From the NCBI GenBank assembly GCA_944325865.1, contig CALVBS010000002.1, forward strand, positions 1 to 64,000: a stretch of 64,000 bases of DNA, given 5' to 3'. Under the pieces are notes generated by a model, which did not search any database, was not told the DNA's origin, and worked only from the letters and a program-made list of their open reading frames with translations. Of the stretch, positions 49,910-56,657 are shown piece by piece. The stretch is from Candidatus Gastranaerophilales bacterium. GTDB taxonomy: Bacteria > Cyanobacteriota > Vampirovibrionia > Gastranaerophilales > Gastranaerophilaceae. The stretch's first letter is position 1, and each line of letters starts with the position of its first letter. The translations under genes were made by a program, and so were the position numbers.

Positions 49910-50725
49910 TTATTTGCATTCAATAAGTTTATCTTTCAAAATTTTTGCGACTTTAATATGAACAGCATGTCCTGCTTCTTTTGCAAGAATCTGACATCTC
50001 ATATTTAAAGGATTTACTCCTGTCAGATACAAATCTCCGATTAAGTCAAGCATTTTATGCTTAACCGGTTCTTTATCACTACGCAAAACTGTAGTATAAC
50101 CTTCTTCTTTCAAGCCGACAGTATTATCAAAAGTAACACCTTGAGCAAAACCGAGCATCTGGAATTTTTTCAAATCCTTATAAAAACCAAATGTTCTTGC
50201 TTCAATAATCTCATCCTGATTCTTTGGATTATAATTAATCCAGCACTGTCTTAAATCCGGATGGTTATAATTAACGGCATATGAAATAAACAAGTCATCA
50301 TCAGGCAGAATAACAAGGCTTGTTTTTCCGTTCAAATAATAGACCGGCTCTGAAACAGTATATTTTTTAGGATTGTAAAAAATAGGTTTATCAATACCTG
50401 CTTCTTTAAAAAGTTTTACCCATTCTTTAGAACTTCCATCAAGTGCCGGCACTTCCATTTCGTCCATACATATATCCAGAGAATCAATACCACAAAATGC
50501 AAGTGCTGCTGTCAAGTGTTCGGTCAGCATTGCTTTTGCTTTATTTTTTCCCAGGACTACACAGTGCTCTGTTGAAACAACATTCTCAGCATCGGCAGTA
50601 AATTCTTCTCCACCGACAAAATAGCGAATTTTTCCAGAATCCGACGGAAAAAATTTTACCGTACACGGTTTGTTTTTCATCAAACCGTTGCCTGTTATCT
50701 GAGTTTCTTTTTTCAGTGTTACCAT
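49910..50725 (-). CDS. lpxC: UDP-3-O-acyl-N-acetylglucosamine deacetylase
   Basis: 271 residues; the committed zinc hydrolase of lipid A synthesis. Zinc ligands are in MLTEHLTAAL (about residue 74) and VKHKMLDLIGDLYLTG; IEARTFGFYKDLKKFQMLGF and the final GHAVHIKVAK match the catalytic and C-terminal His motifs. The start ATG overlaps the lpxD stop (TAATG). Some cyanobacterial relatives fuse lpxC to fabZ; here they are separate. Confidence 0.96.
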   Translation of the reverse strand: MVTLKKETQITGNGLMKNKPCTVKFFPSDSGKIRYFVGGEEFTADAENVVSTEHCVVLGKNKAKAMLTEHLTAALAFCGIDSLDICMDEMEVPALDGSSKEWVKLFKEAGIDKPIFYNPKKYTVSEPVYYLNGKTSLVILPDDDLFISYAVNYNHPDLRQCWINYNPKNQDEIIEARTFGFYKDLKKFQMLGFAQGVTFDNTVGLKEEGYTTVLRSDKEPVKHKMLDLIGDLYLTGVNPLNMRCQILAKEAGHAVHIKVAKILKDKLIECK

Positions 50726-51813
50726 TATTGATGTTCTTCCTCAAATACTTTTAACATTGGTTCATATTTTCTGAATTTAGCAAAGATTTCCTGAGCATCT
50801 TTCATTGTCTTGAGCTGTTTGATAAATTCTTTTCTCGGAACAGCAGGAATACCTACAACTATAGATTTTTCAGGGAATGATTTTGTTACACCGGCTTTCG
50901 CGGTAATAATGGTATCAGAACCGATTTCTATATGATCGGCAAGCCCTGCCTGCCCTGCAATAACAACTCTGTCTCCGATAACGCAGCTTCCTGCAATACC
51001 TACCTGAGAAACAATCAGACAACCCTTACCTATTTTACAGTTATGACCAATCATAACAAGATCATCAATTTTTGTATTGTCGCCGACTGTTGTATTTTCG
51101 ATAGTTCCGCGGTCAATAGTTGTATTAGCACCGATTTCTACATTGTTGCCGATTTCAACAGAACCGATTGAAGGAATTTTAAAGATAACTTGTTTAACAT
51201 TTTCTTCTTTAATTGCTCCTTCTTTTCTAGCCTGTTCAATATTATCAGGATTTTCTGTTACAAAACTAAACCCGTCAGCCCCGAGAGACACACCGTGATG
51301 AAGAATTACATCATTTCCGAGTTTTACTCTGTCTCCAATATTAACCCCCGGATGGATTAAACAATTTTTACCGAGAACTGCACCGCCGCCGACATAAGAA
51401 TTTGCAAGAATTTTTGTATTATCACCTATAACAGCATCATGCGAAATGACAACATTCGGACCTATTTGGACATTTTCACCCAATTTAGCGGTAGCATCAA
51501 CAACAGCACTCGGATGAACCCCGCTATTTACAACAGGCGGTACATAGAAAAGATTTAACAACTTCATCATTGCCAGACGCGGTCTTTCAACTTCAATAGT
51601 GGTCAATCCGTCAATCTGAACACCGAGCGGAACAAGTGCAGCTTTTGCCTTTGACTTTGCAAGATTTGCAATTTCATCTTCCCCCAGAGCAAGTGCCAGA
51701 GTAGTTTCATCTGCAAGCAGCGGAGGTGCAATATGTGAAATTTTTACATCAGCTGCTTTTGTAAGCATTCCGCCTACGATTTGTGAAATTTCTTCTACAG
51801 TAAAAGTTTTCAT
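50725..51813 (-). CDS. lpxD: UDP-3-O-acylglucosamine N-acyltransferase
   Basis: 362 residues. The N-terminal uridine-binding domain (about 1-100) is followed by a left-handed beta helix of hexapeptide repeats (about 100-300), e.g. AKLGENVQIGPNVVISHDAV and IGSVEIGNNVEIGANTTIDR. DDLVMIGHNCKIGKG carries the catalytic His. The helical C-terminus (PRKEFIKQLKTMKDAQEIFA) forms the trimer end and ACP site. Good AAGGAG site. Confidence 0.96.
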   Translation of the reverse strand: MKTFTVEEISQIVGGMLTKAADVKISHIAPPLLADETTLALALGEDEIANLAKSKAKAALVPLGVQIDGLTTIEVERPRLAMMKLLNLFYVPPVVNSGVHPSAVVDATAKLGENVQIGPNVVISHDAVIGDNTKILANSYVGGGAVLGKNCLIHPGVNIGDRVKLGNDVILHHGVSLGADGFSFVTENPDNIEQARKEGAIKEENVKQVIFKIPSIGSVEIGNNVEIGANTTIDRGTIENTTVGDNTKIDDLVMIGHNCKIGKGCLIVSQVGIAGSCVIGDRVVIAGQAGLADHIEIGSDTIITAKAGVTKSFPEKSIVVGIPAVPRKEFIKQLKTMKDAQEIFAKFRKYEPMLKVFEEEHQ

Positions 51814-51830
51814 ATTAATATACTCCTTAA

Positions 51831-52295
51831 TTAATTATTTTTCATTTTTTCAATAATATTTGTTGTGGATTTGCCCTCAACAAAACTGATAAACTCAACC
51901 CGGGTATTATTTTTACGCATAATATCCGCTTCAGGCAAAGTTTCAATAGTATAATCACCGCCTTTTGTATAAACATCAGGTTTAATTTCGTCAAGCAGAT
52001 TCCGGGGACTGTCCTCATCAAACATAACCACATAATCAACACATCTTAATGCACTTAAGATTTCAGCCCTGTCGTTTTCGTTATTAATCGGACGCGACGG
52101 CCCTTTTATTGAGCGAACAGATTTGTCGGAATTAAGCAGAACTATACAAAAATCGGCAAAAGATTTTGTTTTTTCCAAATATCTCACATGACCGACATGC
52201 AGAATATCAAAACAACCGTTAGTACAAACTACAGTCTTTCCCGCATGATGTATAGCATCTATTAAAGCTCTTATATCATCTCTTTTGACTAACAT
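51831..52295 (-). CDS. rfaE2: Heptose 1-phosphate adenylyltransferase
   Basis: 154 residues of the cytidylyltransferase fold: TVVCTNGCFDILHVGHVRYL contains the H-x-G-H nucleotide-binding motif, and SIKGPSRPINNENDRAEIL and DVYTKGGDYTIETLPEA are typical of the RfaE domain II. It makes ADP-D-glycero-D-manno-heptose for the LPS inner core (or related heptosides). The kinase half (domain I) is not fused and not in the window. It leads the lpxD-lpxC-fabZ row. Confidence 0.92.
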   Translation of the reverse strand: MLVKRDDIRALIDAIHHAGKTVVCTNGCFDILHVGHVRYLEKTKSFADFCIVLLNSDKSVRSIKGPSRPINNENDRAEILSALRCVDYVVMFDEDSPRNLLDEIKPDVYTKGGDYTIETLPEADIMRKNNTRVEFISFVEGKSTTNIIEKMKNN

Positions 52296-52441
52296 TCAAT
52301 ACTTATCCCTTAAAATAATCTATGTGTATATTTTACCAAAAAATAACAGCAACAACGTTATTTTTTAACAAAAAGTAATAAAAAAAGAAAGATTATTAAT
52401 CTATTTTCAATACACTTACAGTTTATTGAAAACAAAAATTT

Positions 52442-52690
52442 TTACATCAAAATATCAAAAGAGCCGTAACCGCCAAAGGTTCTAACATCTTCTACAATGC
52501 CTCGTGAATCAGAAACAGGACTATTCTCAGGCATTGAACCTTTATGTTGAATGCTGCTGTTTAAATTATTCTTTTGCAAATTTATTTCCTTATTCCTAAA
52601 AGTATTTTTTGCAAAATTTCTAATTTGCTTTTGTGTCTTTTTATCCAAAGAAGCATATAAATTTTTACACTGTGAAATTTTAATATTCAT
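52442..52690 (-). CDS. Small hypothetical protein, 82 residues
   Basis: 82 residues starting MNIKISQCKNLYASLDKKTQ, polar, Asn/Lys-rich in the first two thirds, and ending GGYGSFDILM. No family, no signal peptide. It follows the next small gene by 15 bases with ACTTTTGAT upstream rather than a strong Shine-Dalgarno, so it may depend on coupling. Part of a row of four tiny genes on one strand between asd and rfaE2. Confidence 0.55.
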   Translation of the reverse strand: MNIKISQCKNLYASLDKKTQKQIRNFAKNTFRNKEINLQKNNLNSSIQHKGSMPENSPVSDSRGIVEDVRTFGGYGSFDILM

Positions 52691-52705
52691 ATCAAAACTT
52701 AAAGG

Positions 52706-52915
52706 CTAACCCAGTTTGTTAAGAGTTTCACCGAGGACATCCCCGAGTTTGTAGTATGTCACTTCTTTATCAGCAGGAGAAGATACATATTTTTCATACT
52801 CTTTCAACATTGCTGTCATTTTATCCTGCATAATTTCTTTTGTAATATCATCATATCTGGTAGGAATTCTGTCCGAAATATTACCGGTAATACTTTTAAC
52901 TATTTTTATATCCAT
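52706..52915 (-). CDS. Small hypothetical protein, 69 residues
   Basis: 69 residues from ATG 52915 (MDIKIVKSITGNISDRIPTR), with AGGCGGA upstream; an in-frame ATG at 52939 would add eight residues. Helical, charged (DDITKEIMQDKMTAMLKEYE) and ending LGDVLGETLNKLG. No known family; size and charge recall anti-sigma or antitoxin-like helices but there is no partner evidence. Second from last in the tiny-gene row. Confidence 0.6.
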   Translation of the reverse strand: MDIKIVKSITGNISDRIPTRYDDITKEIMQDKMTAMLKEYEKYVSSPADKEVTYYKLGDVLGETLNKLG

Positions 52916-52994
52916 TTTAAAATCCGCCTTTCCTACCATAATTAATGCGAATGAATATAAAAATTGCCTGAAACAGACAAAATATTAAATATTA

Positions 52995-53144
52995 TTAAGC
53001 TGTTTGTAAAATTTCCTCAACCATTTCTACACTTGAGTGAGGGAAATCGTATTCCTCAGCTTCCAATTCTTTTAACCTGTTATTCAATTCAAGATAAAGT
53101 TGTTCGTCAGTTAAATCCGAAAATCTTATTTTTTCATTTTCCAT
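52995..53144 (-). CDS. Tiny acidic protein, 49 residues
   Basis: 49 codons from ATG 53144 to TAA 52995, with AAGGAATAAG as Shine-Dalgarno. The product starts MENEKIRFSDLTDEQLYLEL and is strongly acidic and helical (RLKELEAEEYDFPHSSVEMV). Codon choice and the amphipathic pattern look genuine. Not recognised. It lies between two other small genes on the same strand, supporting a real gene. Confidence 0.6.
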   Translation of the reverse strand: MENEKIRFSDLTDEQLYLELNNRLKELEAEEYDFPHSSVEMVEEILQTA

Positions 53145-53213
53145 ATTCTTATTCCTTAATTTCCAGAGCCGGGGTATCCAGGGGAAACCAGCCAGTAATA
53201 TTTTTATTCCAAA

Positions 53214-53432
53214 CTATTTTTTTAAAGAAAGCAGTTTATTTTGAATACTGTTCAAAGCGTTATTATATGGTGTAGAGGGTTCAAGCTTATTTATAAGCTG
53301 CTTTTCCTTTTGAAATGTATCTAAAGGCATTTCAAGCGGCAATCCGCTCTCACCAATTTTTATATTTCGTTTCGGGGTATTTTCCAAAACACTTCTGACT
53401 GGAATTTTTCCAATTCCGGGGATTTTTGTCAT
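53214..53432 (-). CDS. Small hypothetical protein, 72 residues
   Basis: 72 residues from ATG 53432, set by GAGGAG seven bases upstream; a longer frame to 53483 would overlap asd. It begins MTKIPGIGKIPVRSVLENTP, basic and Pro-rich, then a helical stretch LDTFQKEKQLINKL and ends NKLLSLKK. No family. It lies 31 bases after asd and is the first of the four tiny genes. Confidence 0.6.
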   Translation of the reverse strand: MTKIPGIGKIPVRSVLENTPKRNIKIGESGLPLEMPLDTFQKEKQLINKLEPSTPYNNALNSIQNKLLSLKK

Positions 53433-53463
53433 TGAAGTTTCTCCTCTAAAATCTATAATAATA

Positions 53464-54480
53464 TTAAAATAAATCCATTTCAATTACTTTCTGACAAATA
53501 CGCACAGTATTTAATGCTGCACCGATTCTGAGGTTATCTGCAACACACCATAAAGTAATACCGTTTTTGAATGCTAGATTTTTACGAATTCTTCCGACAA
53601 AAACAGGATTTACTCCTGACGCATCACGTGTTGTAGGGTATTCGTAGTTGTCAGGATTATCAATAACTTTTACACCAAAAGAATTTTTGAGAATTTCTCT
53701 AACTTTTTCCGGTGAAATTTCTTCTTCAAACTCAATATCAACAGCTTCCGAGTGTCCGTTATACACCGGAACTCTTGCTGCCGTACACGATATCGGCAAA
53801 TCTTGCGGCAAATGAAGAATTTTTTTAGTTTCATTTACAACTTTCATCTCTTCTTTTGTATAACCGTTTTCACAGAATACATCAATCTGAGGGATTACAT
53901 TAAATGCAATCGGCTTTTTAAAACACGAGTTTTCAAATTTTTCATTATTAAGAACCGCCTTTGTATTTTCCGTTAATTCATTAATTGCAGCAAGCCCAGC
54001 ACCGGAAACAGCCTGATAAGTTGAGACGATAAGTCTTTTAATCTTTGCTGTTTCATTAAGCGGTTTCAACACAAGCATTAATTGTGAAGTCGAACAGTTT
54101 GGATTTGCAATAATACCTTTATGGTTCTTTAAATCCTCATCATTAACATATGCAATAACAAGCGGTACATCTTTGTCCATTCTAAAAGCTGAAGAATTAT
54201 CAATCAAAACGCCCCCGCGTTTTACAATTTCCGGAGCGAATTTTTGAGAAGTTGAGCCTCCGGCTGACGCAAGAACTATATTAACTCTGTCAAAGCTTTC
54301 CGGTTTAGCCTCTTCTACGGTATATTCTTTTCCTCGAAATTCAATTTTGCTTCCTGCACTTTTAGCACTGGAAAGAAATTTTATTTCATTAAATTCGATA
54401 TTTAATTCATCAACGATTTTAGTAATCTCTCTGCCGACAACACCTGTTGCACCGAGTATTGCAATGTTAGGTTTTCTCAT
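53464..54480 (-). CDS. asd: Aspartate-semialdehyde dehydrogenase
   Basis: 338 residues. Second step of the aspartate pathway: reduces aspartyl phosphate with NADPH. NADP loop IAILGATGVVGREITKIVDE, catalytic Cys in IIANPNCSTSQLMLVLKPL (about residue 127), and the substrate-binding region AVDIEFEEEISPEKV with the downstream His are present. With lysC and dapB it supplies diaminopimelate and lysine. GAGGAG upstream. The four tiny genes follow it. Confidence 0.95.
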   Translation of the reverse strand: MRKPNIAILGATGVVGREITKIVDELNIEFNEIKFLSSAKSAGSKIEFRGKEYTVEEAKPESFDRVNIVLASAGGSTSQKFAPEIVKRGGVLIDNSSAFRMDKDVPLVIAYVNDEDLKNHKGIIANPNCSTSQLMLVLKPLNETAKIKRLIVSTYQAVSGAGLAAINELTENTKAVLNNEKFENSCFKKPIAFNVIPQIDVFCENGYTKEEMKVVNETKKILHLPQDLPISCTAARVPVYNGHSEAVDIEFEEEISPEKVREILKNSFGVKVIDNPDNYEYPTTRDASGVNPVFVGRIRKNLAFKNGITLWCVADNLRIGAALNTVRICQKVIEMDLF

Positions 54481-54558
54481 TATATCTCCTCAAAATTATT
54501 GTGTTCTTTTATTATAACAACAAAAATTTTCAGGGGATAATTTTGTAAAGAAAATTAA

Positions 54559-55281
54559 CTACCACCTGTTTTCCTTAGGAATTTCCCAGCCGTTTCGCAT
54601 TATTTTTTCAAAGCAGAAATATCCTGTACCGGAGGAACTGCAATCTGCATTAACCTCTGCATCAGATTTATCTCTGCCGGCAGGAATAAAACCTTTTTCT
54701 CCAAAAACAAATACAAAAATATCTTTTCCTATTACATTAGGATTTTTTAACCCGTTTATATCAACATAAACCGCAACATAATCGTTTTTCATATTCACAC
54801 CGAATGTAGTATCATTTTTTGCATATCCGTCGATATCTATGGTATAACCGTCAATAGTACTTGCTATCATAACATTATACCCCAGTCCTATTCCGGGTCT
54901 GTGCCATTTTGGTGTACCGCCGTTAAGGGCTTTTGTTGTTTTTGCCCAGCACCCTGAACTGTCAATACACTCCTTCGTTATTTTCAGTTGAGGTTTTAGG
55001 GAATTTTTATACCAGTTTTCTATACTTGAAGTATCTTGATCAACAATACCCAGAGAAGAATAATCACCGTCTTTGGCCAGAGTAAATAACATAGCCTGAG
55101 AAAGCGTTGAATACATTTTCTTTAATCTATTTACCGAAATAATATGGTTTACTTTTTCGGTAAGTACAGGCATTGTCATGGCCGCAACAATACCGATTAT
55201 ACCCAGCGTAATTAAAACCTCAGCTAATGTAAAACCAAACCTTGTTATATATGTTTTATTTTTGTTTAATATATTAATCAT
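54559..55281 (-). CDS. Type IV prepilin-like protein (module C)
   Basis: 240 residues. Longer leader of 16 residues (MINILNKNKTYITRFG) before FTLAEVLITLGIIGIVAAMT. The globular part has a Cys pair (ECIDSSGC), VYVDINGLKNPNVIGKDIF (the shared D-x-N-G-x-K-N-P-N-x-x-G-x-D motif) and a C-terminal Cys pair (DCSSSGTGYFC). No Shine-Dalgarno: the ATG follows a TATAAT by six bases in a perfect TTGACA-17-TATAAT promoter, so the mRNA should be leaderless. A long inverted repeat overlaps the -35 box. Divergent from the XRE gene at 55335. Confidence 0.9.
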   Translation of the reverse strand: MINILNKNKTYITRFGFTLAEVLITLGIIGIVAAMTMPVLTEKVNHIISVNRLKKMYSTLSQAMLFTLAKDGDYSSLGIVDQDTSSIENWYKNSLKPQLKITKECIDSSGCWAKTTKALNGGTPKWHRPGIGLGYNVMIASTIDGYTIDIDGYAKNDTTFGVNMKNDYVAVYVDINGLKNPNVIGKDIFVFVFGEKGFIPAGRDKSDAEVNADCSSSGTGYFCFEKIMRNGWEIPKENRW

Positions 55282-55287
55282 AATTTT

Positions 55288-55316
55288 ATTATATCTTATA
55301 GAGTTGGAATTGTCAA
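55288..55316 (-). promoter_or_regulatory. Consensus promoter of the module C prepilin
   Basis: TTGACA (55316-55311), 17-base spacer, TATAAT (55293-55288), six bases, ATG. Confidence 0.8.
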
Positions 55317-55323
55317 CTCTATA
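55297..55323. promoter_or_regulatory. Inverted repeat TATAGAGTTG-N7-CAACTCTATA (module C operator)
   Basis: Perfect 10-bp arms covering the prepilin -35 box and spacer and reaching the -10 region (TAGAAT, 55322-55327) of the divergent regulator. A bound repressor would shut both. Confidence 0.7.
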
Positions 55324-55334
55324 GAATAAAAACT

Positions 55335-55550
55335 ATGATTAATGAACGTCTGAAAACACTTGGCTTAAACATTAAATTTGCCAGAATGAAAAAAGGAATA
55401 TCACAGGAGGAACTTGCTGAACTGGTAGATACCTCCAGAATAACAATAAGCTTTATTGAAACAGCACGACAGAACCCTACTATATTAAAAATTATAGATA
55501 TAGCAAAGGTTCTGGATATAGATATAAATGAACTTATAAAAAATGTTTAG
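55335..55550 (+). CDS. XRE-family regulator divergent from a prepilin (module C)
   Basis: 71 residues, one helix-turn-helix only: LGLNIKFARMKKGISQEELA, then VDTSRITISFIETARQNPTI and IDIAKVLDIDINELIKNV. Close in form to small antitoxin-like or phage-like repressors, but the neighbour is a prepilin, not a toxin or phage gene. TAGAAT lies seven bases before its ATG and there is no Shine-Dalgarno, so its mRNA may also be leaderless. Its stop is directly followed by the convergent dapB stop. Confidence 0.85.
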   Translation: MINERLKTLGLNIKFARMKKGISQEELAELVDTSRITISFIETARQNPTILKIIDIAKVLDIDINELIKNV

Positions 55551-56297
55551 CTACATAATATTTTCAAGGCCATAAACAAAATCATTGTTTGCTGCAATAT
55601 GTTTTACAGCAAGCAAAACTCCGCCCATGTAGCATTTTCTATCCATTGAATCATGTCTTATTGTAAAAATCTGGCCTGATGAACCGAAAATAACTTCCTG
55701 AGATGCAATATAACCGGGCATTCTGACAGAATGAATCTGGATATCAGAATAAGAAGTTCCGCCACGGCTGCCTTCTATTGTTTCGGTTTCAGGACAGTTG
55801 CCTTTTTTAAAAGTATCTTTTGCCTGAGACATCATAAGAGCTGTTTTTATTGCAGTACCTGAAGGGGCGTCTTTTTTCTGATTGTGATGAAGTTCAATAA
55901 TTTCTGCATTATCAAAATATTTTGCAGCCTGCTGTGCAAACATCATCATCAAAACAGCTCCGGTCGAAAAATTCGGAGCAATCAGACATCCTGTATTTTT
56001 TTCTTTTGAAAGCTTTTTCAATTCATCAATCTGTTCATCTTTTAACCCCGTGGTTCCGACAACTATTTTTATTCCGTTATTCAAACAGTAAAGAGCATTT
56101 TCATAAATTGATTTCGGCTGGGTAAAATCAACAAGCACATCAATTTTACAAGCTTTGTGTGCTTCTTCTATTGATTTATACTCTCCGCCTGCTATATCAA
56201 TTTGAGCAGTAAGTTCAGTATAGTTACAATCTCGAACAGCATCAACAACTTCTCTGCCCATTTTCCCTAATGCACCGCATACTGCAACTCTTATCAT
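55551..56297 (-). CDS. dapB: 4-hydroxy-tetrahydrodipicolinate reductase
   Basis: 248 residues. NAD(P)H loop VAVCGALGKMGREVVDAVRD, active-site ELHHNQKKDAPSGTA with catalytic His-His and Lys, and the C-terminal SFGSSGQ-like EVIFGSSGQIFTIRHDS are typical DapB. It reduces the DapA product on the way to diaminopimelate and lysine, linking with lysC and asd here. AAGGAG site. Confidence 0.95.
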   Translation of the reverse strand: MIRVAVCGALGKMGREVVDAVRDCNYTELTAQIDIAGGEYKSIEEAHKACKIDVLVDFTQPKSIYENALYCLNNGIKIVVGTTGLKDEQIDELKKLSKEKNTGCLIAPNFSTGAVLMMMFAQQAAKYFDNAEIIELHHNQKKDAPSGTAIKTALMMSQAKDTFKKGNCPETETIEGSRGGTSYSDIQIHSVRMPGYIASQEVIFGSSGQIFTIRHDSMDRKCYMGGVLLAVKHIAANNDFVYGLENIM

Positions 56298-56398
56298 AAA
56301 TTCTCTCCTTAGTTTTATTATGTATTAACTTTATCATAAAAATAATTTTTCTGTGGTATTATATAGTCTGTAATTATTTTAATAAGGAGAGATTAAAA

Positions 56399-56632
56399 AT
56401 GGCTGATGCAAAAATTTTAGCAACTATTGAAAGAAGCGATACCGAACAATTACAAATTTCAATAAGTGAATATAAAGGAAGAAGCTACCTGAATATGAGA
56501 ATATTCTATACAACCGATGACGGTGCGACATGGCTTCCGACTAAAAAAGGAGTAACCTTCACTCCGGATCAGCTTGACTTATTGGCTGATGCAATCGAAG
56601 AAGCTAAAAAAGAATTTATGGCAGAAGAATAA
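56399..56632 (+). CDS. PC4/YdbC-like DNA-binding protein
   Basis: 77 residues matching the PC4 C-terminal fold: a curved strand array with ISEYKGRSYLNMRIFYTTDD and WLPTKKGVTFTPDQLDLLAD, the classic K-G-x-x-Y-x-x-x-R-x-F/W-Y ... P-T-x-K-G-V/I pattern. These bind single-stranded or melted DNA and act in transcription or replication. It is 25 bases upstream of priA on the same strand, so shared transcription with a replication-restart helicase fits. Confidence 0.85.
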   Translation: MADAKILATIERSDTEQLQISISEYKGRSYLNMRIFYTTDDGATWLPTKKGVTFTPDQLDLLADAIEEAKKEFMAEE

Positions 56633-56657
56633 TTAAGAAAAACGAGGGACAAAGATT

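Noticed and set aside
52964-53275. 103-residue plus-strand frame
   Set aside because: Antisense to the 49- and 72-residue genes on the minus strand, which have ribosome sites.
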